NCBI RefSeq assembly: GCF_001636315.1
Contig: NZ_KV440949.1
Coordinates: 1,280,703 to 1,344,702 of the forward strand
Length of the DNA stretch: 64,000 bases
Source: Neobacillus mesonae
GTDB lineage: Bacteria > Bacillota > Bacilli > Bacillales > Cytobacillaceae
Direction of reading: 5' to 3'
This document shows, one piece after another, positions 36,269-45,301 of this stretch. The notes under the pieces were generated by a model. The model was not told the DNA's origin. It saw only the letters and a list, made by a program, of their open reading frames with translations, and searched no databases. A program made the translations under genes and the position numbers. The stretch's first letter is position 1. Every line of letters starts with the position of its first letter.

Positions 36269-37579
36269 TTAAAAAACATAAATATCTTCATTAAAAAACT
36301 CATTGATACTTTCTTTTTTACGTACGATAAAATAGTCATCGCCGTCAAAGGCTGCAATACACGGCCTTTCCTTAATAAATGGAGGATTGAACACAATCGT
36401 ATACGCCCCAACGTTTTCAAAAAAGATATAATCGTCTCTGAATGGCAAATCCCCTAGGACATCATGTGCTAAGTAATCCTTCTCCATACAGGTATAACCA
36501 ACGATGTTATATGCTGCAATTTTTTTTTCATCATTACTTTGCCTTACAATTTTCATTGGCAGATTAAGTTTATGCATGGTTGGCTTAATATTGTGCACGC
36601 TGCCATCAATAAGAACAAAATATTTATCCTGAACTTTTTTTGTCTCAATTACCTTAGACACAAATCTAAATGTATTAGCCACCATTGAAATTCCTGGTTC
36701 TAATATTAAATAAGGCTTCTTTTCATACCCAGTAAACTCAGCATTCATAACGGAACAAACAGCATCTGCATAATCATCAAAACTTGGAGCTTGCATATTA
36801 AAGGAAGCAGGTATCTCTCCATAAATGCCTCCGCCAATATCAATATATTCAACGGAATCTGCAATATTTTCTTTCGCTAGTTCACAAAGCTTCTTTGTTA
36901 TTTCATGGTACGTTTCGACCTTTCTTCCGCTTGTAGAAAAATGCCCATGCAACCCGGCTATTTGAACATTTTCAAATTTATTCAGTTGATCAATGGCATA
37001 TTGAAAGTTTCCATTTGTAACACAAATTCCGAACCTGCTTACTTCATATCCTTCTTGAAGAACGCTTCTTCCATTATTACCAATGTCAAAGTTTACCCTA
37101 AGCCCCACCTTTATAGGTTTATCCTGTTTTTTCAAACAATATGTCTTTACATAGTCTATTTCATAGAGGGAATCAATATTTATAATGCTTCCATTTTCCA
37201 AAGCAAATTCAATATCTTCATATGATTTTACTGGCCCATTAAAAATAATTTTGGCCGGTTTAACTCCTATTTTCAGGGCCAAATCATACTCTAGCCGCGA
37301 AACAACCTCAGCATATGCGCCTAATTGATCTAATTCTTTGCATAAAAAAGGCAAATAATTTGTTTTATAGGAATATCCAATCACAAACTTTTCGTATCTG
37401 CTGCTAAAGGCATTATTAATTTTTTGATAGTTGGATCTTAATTTATTTACATCAAGCAAATAAAAAGAAGACCCAAACTGTTGAGCCAGTTGGGCAGTTG
37501 TATAATGATCCATTATTAGAGTTGGTTGGCCTGCCCTATCAATTTTGCTTTCTTTCCACCTTTTAGCTAAGTGATTCAT
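36269..37579 (-). CDS. Fold-III PLP-dependent decarboxylase (LysA/ornithine-decarboxylase-like)
   Basis: A 436-aa member of the alanine-racemase-fold decarboxylases. The PLP lysine lies in FVIGYSYKTNYLP, the phosphate-binding glycine loop in YIDIGGGIYGEIP, HGHF in AGLHGHFSTSGR, and the partner-subunit cysteine and acid in VGYTCMEKDYLAHDV. In diaminopimelate decarboxylase the EPGR motif supplies a substrate-binding Arg; here the sequence is EPGIS, so the substrate is probably not diaminopimelate. The gene is inside the exopolysaccharide operon, 3 nt after the GT14 gene, and precedes an ATP-grasp gene. The ATG at 37579 follows GGGGGAATAGTTA. Confidence 0.85.
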   Translation of the reverse strand: MNHLAKRWKESKIDRAGQPTLIMDHYTTAQLAQQFGSSFYLLDVNKLRSNYQKINNAFSSRYEKFVIGYSYKTNYLPFLCKELDQLGAYAEVVSRLEYDLALKIGVKPAKIIFNGPVKSYEDIEFALENGSIINIDSLYEIDYVKTYCLKKQDKPIKVGLRVNFDIGNNGRSVLQEGYEVSRFGICVTNGNFQYAIDQLNKFENVQIAGLHGHFSTSGRKVETYHEITKKLCELAKENIADSVEYIDIGGGIYGEIPASFNMQAPSFDDYADAVCSVMNAEFTGYEKKPYLILEPGISMVANTFRFVSKVIETKKVQDKYFVLIDGSVHNIKPTMHKLNLPMKIVRQSNDEKKIAAYNIVGYTCMEKDYLAHDVLGDLPFRDDYIFFENVGAYTIVFNPPFIKERPCIAAFDGDDYFIVRKKESINEFFNEDIYVF

Positions 37580-37582
37580 TAA

Positions 37583-38515
37583 CTATTCCCCCATATTAGC
37601 CATTTGGCTGTAATCCTTTCTCTCAAGCTTTATCCGTTCAGCAAAATATTGAATAACAGCATAATCCGTGGAATCATCAAATTTCCGTGCAAAAAAGCGA
37701 TCGGAATTTTTAATCGTGTGAATATCTAAACTGGTTAGGTCCTGTGGTGAGTTTCTTTCACTCAATGTCTTTCCCCATTTAAAGAAAAATAAATTATTAT
37801 TCATCACTTCATCTTTATAAGGTGAATTCATGATCAGTGTTTGGAAAAAGCTTTCATCTGGCACTAATGTATTTTTAAAATAGCTATAATACCACTTGTT
37901 TTCTTCCAAAAATGTAAGCATGTAGCGGGCAATTTCAAGTGGAATTGTAAACCACTGTGAACCTTTATAGAAAGAGAATTCACTAGGCCACATACCCATA
38001 TTAGGAAACAGATTAATTCCTTTACGATATAAACTTATTAATAATCTTCTATATAGTCTAATTGGGTGAATCGTGGTGTATCTTCTTCTGGTAAATTTCG
38101 GCCAATTGATTTTCATTAGGCTTAATTCCCCATTATTCATTTTTCGATAAGTCATAAAAATTTTTTCGGAGTGCACTTGTAAAAAATCTTTTAGGCCTTC
38201 TTTTACTAACAAATCCTGACCACTTCTTAAACAGATAAAATCATAGTTTTTATTAGCAGCGAGGACCTCCTTCAATAATAAAAGAGTTGCATCAACCTGG
38301 CTTATATCACCCCATTCACAATTGATGGATTCCGATAAAACGGTAACATTTGGATGTGGAATGATTTCACCCTTAATTTGTTCATAACATTTTTTATCAA
38401 TATGAATGAACACGTCTGCCTGGTCTTCAGCAATTAGCTGTTTAAGAAACATATTCACTTGATTAGGGCTGCGGTGAATTTGCAGTATAAACGCAGTACG
38501 AGGTATAGAACTCAT
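37583..38515 (-). CDS. GT14-type (core-2/I-branching, beta-1,6-GlcNAc) glycosyltransferase
   Basis: A 310-aa protein matching the Branch (GT14) family. It begins AFILQIHRSPNQVNMFLKQL and has ADVFIHIDKK, NYDFICLRSGQDLLVK, the WFTIPLEIARYML stretch and LVPDESFFQTLIMNS. The acidic D-E and the HIDKK strand are family hallmarks. In animals these enzymes add branching beta-1,6-GlcNAc, or xylose. In bacteria they occur in capsule and eps loci, where they may add branches. It has no transmembrane segment and is expected on the cytosolic face. Its ATG overlaps the stop of the upstream GT2 gene (TAATG). Confidence 0.85.
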   Translation of the reverse strand: MSSIPRTAFILQIHRSPNQVNMFLKQLIAEDQADVFIHIDKKCYEQIKGEIIPHPNVTVLSESINCEWGDISQVDATLLLLKEVLAANKNYDFICLRSGQDLLVKEGLKDFLQVHSEKIFMTYRKMNNGELSLMKINWPKFTRRRYTTIHPIRLYRRLLISLYRKGINLFPNMGMWPSEFSFYKGSQWFTIPLEIARYMLTFLEENKWYYSYFKNTLVPDESFFQTLIMNSPYKDEVMNNNLFFFKWGKTLSERNSPQDLTSLDIHTIKNSDRFFARKFDDSTDYAVIQYFAERIKLERKDYSQMANMGE

Positions 38516-39372
38516 TAGCCATTCCCCTTTTCAAAAATCCCTTCTTGAGTTTTTATATTCACGTTAAAATATCCCTTCTTTGCCCTCCAAACATGGTATT
38601 TCCTCAGGCTTGCCTTAGGGATGAACATAATGATTAAAGGTTTGAATGCAAGCAATCTTTTTAAATAGGGTATATTTAGCCGTCTGCAAGCATCCAATCT
38701 AGCTTTTGTTTCCGTAATCCTAAATTTTCTGCTTTTTCTTTTGTATGAGTTTTGGTCTTCCCTATAATAAATCAATGGTTCTTGAATATTATGGAGACTG
38801 CAGCCTTTCTCATAAAACTTTAACCATAGATCATAATCTTCCAATCTTTGTTTTGTTATATAATTATCAGAATATCCACCGACTTCTATTAACTTTTCCC
38901 GTTTCATCATGACTGTAGGATGAATAAATGGCGTATCGAGAATCATAACATGCTTACCGGGTTTTAATTCCGGCTGTCTGATTCCCCATACACCATTATC
39001 ATCAAATAAATAAACTCCTGACCCGCAAGCGGCACAATTATGGTGGTCCATGTATGTCACTTGTCTTTCAATACGGCTTTCAATCATAATATCGTCACCG
39101 TCATGCCTCATAATATAGTCACCATTACAAAACTGTAGACATTTATTTAAAGTTCCAGGCAAACCTAAATTGGAATTATTCTTCAGCAGCTTAATCCTCT
39201 CATCCCTCTTTACATATTGGTTAGCAATCTCTAAGGTATGGTCAGTTGAGCCATCGTCACACATTACCAATTCCCAATTCTTATATGTTTGTTTTTCGAT
39301 TGAACGGATTGCATCATCTAATGTCTTCTCGCAATTATAGATCCCCATTATGATTGAAACCCTTTTATTCAT
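38515..39372 (-). CDS. GT2-family glycosyltransferase
   Basis: A 285-aa GT-A glycosyltransferase. SIIMGIYNCEKTLDDAIRSI opens the Rossmann-like domain, with MCDDGSTDHT, the metal-binding region IMRHDGDDIM (a DxD variant) and the acceptor end RLEDYDLWLKFYEKG with an ED base motif. It transfers a sugar from a nucleotide donor to the lipid-linked repeat unit. The short C-terminal tail is basic and may touch the membrane. The ATG at 39372 lies 8 nt after GAGGGG. Donor and linkage are unknown. Confidence 0.88.
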   Translation of the reverse strand: MNKRVSIIMGIYNCEKTLDDAIRSIEKQTYKNWELVMCDDGSTDHTLEIANQYVKRDERIKLLKNNSNLGLPGTLNKCLQFCNGDYIMRHDGDDIMIESRIERQVTYMDHHNCAACGSGVYLFDDNGVWGIRQPELKPGKHVMILDTPFIHPTVMMKREKLIEVGGYSDNYITKQRLEDYDLWLKFYEKGCSLHNIQEPLIYYREDQNSYKRKSRKFRITETKARLDACRRLNIPYLKRLLAFKPLIIMFIPKASLRKYHVWRAKKGYFNVNIKTQEGIFEKGNG

Positions 39373-39419
39373 CCTCCCAGCCCCTCAATTAGTATAAAAA
39401 CTACACTCCAACTTCAGAA

Positions 39420-40550
39420 TTAACTATTTAGAGATTGTTTGAAATATATGTCTTTCATATCATTAATAACTGTATCAAGTGAGTACATTTTAATAAGCTG
39501 TGTATTATTTTCTGAATAAGTTTGCCTTAGCTCTGTTGAATAGAATAGCTCCAATATTGCACTGGCACAGGCTTTTGTATCACCAATCCCGATAACAATT
39601 CCGTTTTGGCCGCTTTTCACCAAATCCCGATTCCCTCTGCAATTTGTTACGATTAATGGCAGACCAGTTGCCATTGCTTCCATTACATTAACGGGCAATC
39701 CTTCCTGCCGCGATGAGGAAATGGCAATATCAGAAATTGCCATTAAATTAGCAATATCATCTCGTTGACCTAAAAATTCCACATGACCCTGTACATCCAG
39801 CTTCACTGCCAAATTTCGATAGGTTTCTAATAAACTGCCATCACCCGCAAGCAGCAGCTTAATATTTGGTACCTGACTTTTTATCATACTGATTGCCTCG
39901 ATTAAAAGATCCTGATTTTTTCTAAAGCTAAGTTCCCCTGCATAAATTAGGATGAAGTCTTCATCCCGATAGCCATATATTTGCCGCAGTTTTTTTTTTC
40001 TCTCGGGTGTTTGGGGCAGAAACTTGGATAAATCAAGTCCTACACCGTTAACTTTATAAATAGAATTCCGTTTTCTTAATTTAAGGCGTTTGGCCGCATG
40101 AAAGTCTTCGTCATTCATGGTAATGATTCCATCTGTCCATTTTGCAACAAGCCTTTCCAGTGCATAGTAGACAGCCCAATTTTTCTTTGGGGCACCTTCA
40201 AAAAAATGAAACCCATGTGCAGTATAAAGAACTTTTATTTTAATTCTTCGACAAGCTAATCTTGTGATGAAGGATGCAACTGGGGTATGCACGTGCACTA
40301 AATCATAGCCATCTTCTTTTAAAATTTTTTTTATTTCCTTATAAGCTATAAGGTTATCCCTGTTAAATGGATTTCGTTGAAAAGTAACTTGGTGAACCCT
40401 GCAGCCTGCTTGAACTAATTCAGAACTAACTGCTTGAACAGTGTTAAAAGCAACTCCAACTTCATTACCATTAGCAATCAGATATTTTATATGTGGGATT
40501 AAAAAAGAATTGACAGTATCCGATATTGTAGTGACATATAAGATTTTCAT
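39420..40550 (-). CDS. GT4-family glycosyltransferase (EpsD-like)
   Basis: A 376-aa GT-B enzyme. The N-terminal part reads ILYVTTISDTVNSFLIPHIK and contains DLVHVHTPVASFI and VLYTAHGFHFFEGAP, strongly like EpsD/WbnK-type transferases of Bacillus eps operons. The C-terminal half has LIYAGELSFRKNQDLLIEAI and the donor motif SSSRQEGLPVNVMEAMATG with the E-x7-E pair. It adds a sugar to the growing repeat unit in the cytosol. The ATG at 40550 follows GGGGGATTTA. Confidence 0.9.
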   Translation of the reverse strand: MKILYVTTISDTVNSFLIPHIKYLIANGNEVGVAFNTVQAVSSELVQAGCRVHQVTFQRNPFNRDNLIAYKEIKKILKEDGYDLVHVHTPVASFITRLACRRIKIKVLYTAHGFHFFEGAPKKNWAVYYALERLVAKWTDGIITMNDEDFHAAKRLKLRKRNSIYKVNGVGLDLSKFLPQTPERKKKLRQIYGYRDEDFILIYAGELSFRKNQDLLIEAISMIKSQVPNIKLLLAGDGSLLETYRNLAVKLDVQGHVEFLGQRDDIANLMAISDIAISSSRQEGLPVNVMEAMATGLPLIVTNCRGNRDLVKSGQNGIVIGIGDTKACASAILELFYSTELRQTYSENNTQLIKMYSLDTVINDMKDIYFKQSLNS

Positions 40551-40638
40551 TAAATCCCCCCATTAGAATCATTCCCAAAAATATATTTACGAAAATTCGT
40601 AAGTCCTTATAATTCAAACTATTCATCACTGCCAAAAT

Positions 40639-42177
40639 TCAAGAAACTTTTCTTACCCTTGAGAAATTTCGAAAACGATTTTTCATTTCGTCTATGAAAC
40701 TATTTACCTCCGGAATTTTCATAAAAAAGATTAGAACAAAATAAAAAGCCATCCCAACAACTACGGATGCCAATAAAGCAAAGGGCAATCCTATATTATT
40801 GATTAGATGGCTAAATGAAAATTTACTTACCACTCCCATAATGAGGGCAGCAAATCCAATTTTGAAAAAGGACTGTGTGAATAATTTAACTCCAAAACTT
40901 CCAATCCTTCTCCATAACTGAATGAACAACAACAGTGAACACAAAATAACCGAGATACTTGTAGCAAGTGCAAGACCTCCGATCCCCATGTATCTTGAAA
41001 GAATAAAATTCAATCCAATATTAACTCCTAAAGCAATGGCCGCGTTTACCATAGGTGTTTTTGTATCTTGAAGAGAGTAAAATACGTTAGACAAAATCTC
41101 TCTTAAGCTTAAACCAATAAGACCAATAGCATAGTAGAAAAGGGCACTTGCGGTCATTGTTATTGCTTGTGTATCGAATTCCCCTCTCCCGTATAACAAC
41201 TGAACAATGGGTTTAGCAAAAATCATATAACCTACTGTAGCCGGCAGGACAATAATGGTTATAACACTTATTGCCTCTGATAAATGCCCTTTTATTCCCT
41301 CTATATTATTTGTTACAGCCATTTTGGATATTTTTGGATACAAGACCGTGGTAATCGATGAAACTATAACCCCTAATACAACTAAATAAATGGTATTGGC
41401 ATAATTCAAAGCAGAAATGCCCCCTACGGAAATATAGGAGGCAATGGTACGGTCAACAAGAATGTTAATCTGCGCTACTGAAGAACCAAAAATAACTGGA
41501 AGTGCTAAAAGCATCATCTTTCTTAAATGATAATCCTTTATATTTAATTGCAGCTTATATCGATAATTATTTTTATATACATAAAAGTATAAAAGGATAA
41601 ATTGTGCTCCAGCTGCAATTACACCACCCGCCGCTAATACATAGATATTAGTTTTTGAACTTAAAAAAAAGGACCCAATTACAATAAAATTTGCTGGAAT
41701 CCCAATAATTGCTGGTATTAAAAATACTTCTTTAGTTTGAAGAAAAGCTATAAATACATAGATCATTCCGGTGAAAAAAATACTTATCAATGAAATTTTG
41801 GTAAAATTGACTGCTAAATCTAATGTTTCCCCGCTAAATCCTGCCGCGAACAGCTTTACAATTGTTTCCGTATTCAAATAACAAACAATAAATATAATCA
41901 AACAAATAGCCAATACTAAATTTACCAAATTATTAGTATAAATATTTGCCTTTTTCGTTCCTTCAAGGTCTTCGATCCGTGAGTAAAGCGGAATGAATCC
42001 AGTTGATATCCCTTTTCCAATAATGGCAAGGATGACAGTTGGAATGGTTAAGGAGATTAAATAAACATCACTTATCGTTGATGCCCCATAAAAATAGGAC
42101 AAAACTATATCTCTTATAAAACCTAAAACTTTTGAAAATAATGTTAATAGCATTAGGAGGATCACTGTTTTTTTCAT
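40639..42177 (-). CDS. MurJ/MviN-type flippase (MOP superfamily) of the eps operon
   Basis: A 512-aa protein with about 14 transmembrane helices. It starts KKTVILLMLLTLFSKVLGFIRDIVLSYFYG, the MurJ-type N-terminus with its conserved Arg-Asp, and later shows INILVDRTIASYISVGGISALNYA and YALQDTKTP-like FYSLQDTKTPMVNAA. In this locus it would flip the lipid-linked repeat unit to the outside, taking the place of a Wzx of the PST class. A dedicated MurJ-branch flippase in an eps operon is less common than Wzx. The ATG at 42177 follows GAAGGCGATTAA. Confidence 0.88.
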   Translation of the reverse strand: MKKTVILLMLLTLFSKVLGFIRDIVLSYFYGASTISDVYLISLTIPTVILAIIGKGISTGFIPLYSRIEDLEGTKKANIYTNNLVNLVLAICLIIFIVCYLNTETIVKLFAAGFSGETLDLAVNFTKISLISIFFTGMIYVFIAFLQTKEVFLIPAIIGIPANFIVIGSFFLSSKTNIYVLAAGGVIAAGAQFILLYFYVYKNNYRYKLQLNIKDYHLRKMMLLALPVIFGSSVAQINILVDRTIASYISVGGISALNYANTIYLVVLGVIVSSITTVLYPKISKMAVTNNIEGIKGHLSEAISVITIIVLPATVGYMIFAKPIVQLLYGRGEFDTQAITMTASALFYYAIGLIGLSLREILSNVFYSLQDTKTPMVNAAIALGVNIGLNFILSRYMGIGGLALATSISVILCSLLLFIQLWRRIGSFGVKLFTQSFFKIGFAALIMGVVSKFSFSHLINNIGLPFALLASVVVGMAFYFVLIFFMKIPEVNSFIDEMKNRFRNFSRVRKVS

Positions 42178-42188
42178 TTAATCGCCTT

Positions 42189-43274
42189 CTATATTCCAAA
42201 TTCTACTAATAAATTTTTATATCTATTTAGATATGTTTGTCTGTCCACCCAATTAAAATGAATCCCACGAACCTGCAAGAAATTTAGAAAATACAAATGA
42301 AAATAATCCAATCTCCATTCCGGTCTAAATGACAGCTGAAAAATTGAAAAAATTTCGATTAGCTCCTGATCAAATCCCCCATTAAGGTACCTATTGAAAT
42401 ATTTATAATTATTGTTCATATAAATCTCAATCCACATTAAATTAAAGAAATCATAAAAAAAGATAAGTTCATTAGAATATTCCCAGTCAATATAATATAT
42501 AAATACTTTTTCTTCTTTCTTAAGGAGAAGATTCCCTGTCCATAAATCTCCATGTACCATTAAGTTTGGAAAACTCATTAGCAATATTTCCTGATTCATC
42601 TCTCTCCTAATAAAATCTATTTCTTCATTATTTAACGTAGAATTAAATACTTCTTTTGGAATAGTGAAATAGTACTTCCGTTTCTGTTTACAATCACAAA
42701 AATATTCTTTATAACGGCAAAAAATATCTTTCATTATATTGAAGCAATCCTCATCTCTCCAGGTTTCGGAGGGCTGGCATATGATTAGTTCCTCCATGAT
42801 TAATAATTCCCCAGCATTTGTCCCTAAGATTTCAGGCATTGGAAAATGTTGATTAAAATAATGGTAATTGTTAATCACAGATTGATAATCTTTTTCTTCA
42901 CTGAATACGGAAAGCACTTTTTTATGTGCAAAGTCAAAAATCTTTTTGTCACTATATCCATTTGTACTTCGAATCGGCAAATAAACTGTTCCAGTGAAAT
43001 CCTTTATCGCCAATTCCCTTTCAGGAATAAATATACTTTTCCTAAAAATTGTTTTTTTTAATAAATATATTAAAAATCTGGTTGTGGCTTTCCTGTAATA
43101 ATCATGTTTAAGGATTTCTGATGTTCTCTTTTGTGTTATTCTGTCATTTCTTGTAATGTACTTTATTGAGTCATCAAAAACATAGTTCCCGGGGCTCATA
43201 AAATTACCATTTTCCAAAAAACAAGTCTTTAGTTTTTTCTTTTCGTTAATAAAATTTCGAATTTTCCTTATCAT
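42189..43274 (-). CDS. Aminoglycoside/choline-kinase-like phosphotransferase fold protein
   Basis: A 361-aa protein with protein-kinase-like (APH) core motifs in the C-terminal half: MVHGDLWTGNLL, the Brenner-type catalytic loop, and YIDWEYSNELIFFYDF, the metal-binding DWE. The N-terminal 130 residues are basic and unlike anything recognised. The family phosphorylates small alcohols such as choline, ethanolamine, aminoglycosides or sugars. In an exopolysaccharide operon a role in adding phospho-substituents is possible, but no nucleotidyltransferase partner is present. ATG 43274 is preferred over GTG 43283 because CGGTGG lies 5 nt upstream. The AT content is higher than that of neighbours. 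Confidence 0.7.
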   Translation of the reverse strand: MIRKIRNFINEKKKLKTCFLENGNFMSPGNYVFDDSIKYITRNDRITQKRTSEILKHDYYRKATTRFLIYLLKKTIFRKSIFIPERELAIKDFTGTVYLPIRSTNGYSDKKIFDFAHKKVLSVFSEEKDYQSVINNYHYFNQHFPMPEILGTNAGELLIMEELIICQPSETWRDEDCFNIMKDIFCRYKEYFCDCKQKRKYYFTIPKEVFNSTLNNEEIDFIRREMNQEILLMSFPNLMVHGDLWTGNLLLKKEEKVFIYYIDWEYSNELIFFYDFFNLMWIEIYMNNNYKYFNRYLNGGFDQELIEIFSIFQLSFRPEWRLDYFHLYFLNFLQVRGIHFNWVDRQTYLNRYKNLLVEFGI

Positions 43275-43291
43275 GTTTACCACCGAAATTT

Positions 43292-44578
43292 TTAGATTTG
43301 GATTCCTGAATTCATCCTTTTATTTCCATTTAAGGAAAATACCAATGCCCCGAGGAATAACCAAAGTACCCGTGCATTATTCAATGAAATGGCCAATGAA
43401 CCGATTAACAAGATGAAGATCATATCCCTTAAAATGATGTTTAAATCAGATGCTTGATTGCGGTACCTTGTTGCTTTCCCAAGTAAAAAAAACACAAAGG
43501 AAAAGAAAATAACCGCGAACGGAATTCCCCATTCAGCAGATATTTGTAAAAATGTATTATGGGCTACATTATTATAATGAAACATCTCCCAAGCAATTGT
43601 TGTATACGTTCCAATCCCAATTCCAATTACTGGGGATAATTGGATGACTTGAAGGGCTGCCCTCCAAGTGTCTTCTCTCCCGGAGCCGCCTTCAGAAATG
43701 GCACTGATAAAATCTGAAAAAAGCAAATGTATCCTTGAAAATGAAGGGATTGCTGAAGATAGATAAGAGAAAATGATTTGGAATGAATCAAAAAATACTA
43801 GGATCGTTACCACCAAAGATATGGTAAAAAACAATTGAAAGATTAAGGTACTTAATTTCTTTCTTGTCAGAAAAAAATATTCAACTGTCCTTAGAATAAA
43901 ATAACTAAATAACGTAATTATTCCTGTCTTGGATCCTGAAATTAAGACTGATAATATCATAATAAAAACAGCTAAAATCTTGTATCGCGCTTTTATCTTT
44001 TCTGACCTTGTAAGATAAACAAGTGCGGTAATTTGAAGCACAGAAAAATAATTTGGGTCAATCATTAGCCCTTTAAATCTTGTTTCTCCAAAAAATAAAA
44101 TCTCTGAAAAAACTCTAATATTTAAAATGGTTATGACTATTCCTGCCATGCCGATGAAAAGGCCAAAATATGAATACCACCTGACAGCAGGTTTCAATAA
44201 GTTTATAGTTGCTAAATTATAGCCAATAATAAAATAACTAAAGGTTGCCAATAATTTGGTATAATCACTGATGATTCTAATAGAATTTGGTGCAATATCA
44301 TATTTTATCGGAATATAAAAATATGCAGTTGCCAGAACAAGAACCGAAATAATTAAGAAAAATAGTAACGGTCCAATAGGCATTAATAACTGTTTGTTTA
44401 ACATTAAAAACAGCAATATAAAGAGACAAAAAAGATCGGCAAAAGATATGTTTACACCAAATACGACATTAGATTGATGCAATAAAATAGAGGTAAAAAA
44501 AATAGAAAGGATAAAAAAGATATTATTTTGTTTTTTTAAAGTGTTAGATTTTATTGTATTTATCACTTTTCTGTACAC
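43292..44578 (-). CDS. Wzy/O-antigen-ligase-family polysaccharide polymerase
   Basis: A 428-aa membrane protein with about 11-12 hydrophobic helices. The Wzy_C (O-antigen ligase) region is visible: SGSRTGI-like ISGSKTGIITLF, a long extracytoplasmic loop containing GSGREDTWRAALQVIQLSPVIGIGIG, and HNTFLQISAEWG. It would polymerise flipped repeat units outside the membrane under control of the Wzz/BY-kinase pair encoded just upstream. It starts at a GTG (44578) with AAAGGATGTGT upstream. Sequence similarity in the family is low, so polymerase rather than ligase is inferred from context. Confidence 0.82.
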   Translation of the reverse strand: MYRKVINTIKSNTLKKQNNIFFILSIFFTSILLHQSNVVFGVNISFADLFCLFILLFLMLNKQLLMPIGPLLFFLIISVLVLATAYFYIPIKYDIAPNSIRIISDYTKLLATFSYFIIGYNLATINLLKPAVRWYSYFGLFIGMAGIVITILNIRVFSEILFFGETRFKGLMIDPNYFSVLQITALVYLTRSEKIKARYKILAVFIMILSVLISGSKTGIITLFSYFILRTVEYFFLTRKKLSTLIFQLFFTISLVVTILVFFDSFQIIFSYLSSAIPSFSRIHLLFSDFISAISEGGSGREDTWRAALQVIQLSPVIGIGIGTYTTIAWEMFHYNNVAHNTFLQISAEWGIPFAVIFFSFVFFLLGKATRYRNQASDLNIILRDMIFILLIGSLAISLNNARVLWLFLGALVFSLNGNKRMNSGIQI

Positions 44579-44611
44579 ACATCCTTTCTATCTCCCTCAA
44601 AACTGAAACTT

Positions 44612-45301
44612 TTAATTGTAATGACCGTAATAATTAGTTTTTCTAGCAGCTACCCCATTCAAAACCACACCTAATAGAAATGAATTTGCTTTTTCCAATA
44701 AATCTTTAGCTTTTAAAGCTCGATCTCTTTTTGTTTTTTTACTTGATACTACCAGCACAACGCCGTCACATTTATTCGCCAAATTTTGGGCATCCGTAAC
44801 AGCAAGTAACGGTGGAGTATCTAAAACAATATATTCATACATTTCTCTAAGTTCTTTTAACACAAAATCTAATGAGCTTGAACTTAATAATTCAGAAGGG
44901 TTTGGGGGAATTGGGCCGCTTGTTAACACCTCCAAATTTGTTATATTTGTTTTAATAACAGCACGCTCAACGTTCATTTTCTTTGTCAAAATACTGGTCA
45001 ATCCCTCTATATTACCGATATTAAATGAGTAATGAACAGAAGGTTTTCTTAAATCCGCATCTACAAGAAGCACCTTATTTCCCTGCTGTGCAAGGACAAT
45101 TGCTAGATTTGCTGCCGTTGTAGATTTTCCATCGGAGGGTTCTGGTGATGTTACAACAATGGACTTAATTTCTTTATCTACAGATGAAAAGTTTAAATTA
45201 TTTCTTATTAATCGATATTGTTCGGTAATAGGTGATTGGGGATTATTATAAGCAATTAGGTGTACATTTCTATTAACTTTATTTTTTAGTTTACGAGACA
45301 A
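44612..45301 (-). CDS. BY-kinase, CpsD/CapB/YwqD-type tyrosine autokinase
   Basis: A 229-aa bacterial tyrosine kinase. Walker A SPEPSDGKSTTAANLA, Walker A' VLLVDADLRKP and Walker B YEYIVLDTPP are present. The C-terminus carries the tyrosine cluster TNYYGHYN that is autophosphorylated. It starts at TTG (45301), 6 nt after GGAGGAGG, and overlaps the end of the Wzz gene by 11 nt, matching the usual adaptor-kinase pairing (YwqC-YwqD, EpsA-EpsB). It controls chain length and export of the polysaccharide. The cognate phosphatase (YwqE/CpsB) is not in this window. Confidence 0.92.
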   Translation of the reverse strand: MSRKLKNKVNRNVHLIAYNNPQSPITEQYRLIRNNLNFSSVDKEIKSIVVTSPEPSDGKSTTAANLAIVLAQQGNKVLLVDADLRKPSVHYSFNIGNIEGLTSILTKKMNVERAVIKTNITNLEVLTSGPIPPNPSELLSSSSLDFVLKELREMYEYIVLDTPPLLAVTDAQNLANKCDGVVLVVSSKKTKRDRALKAKDLLEKANSFLLGVVLNGVAARKTNYYGHYN

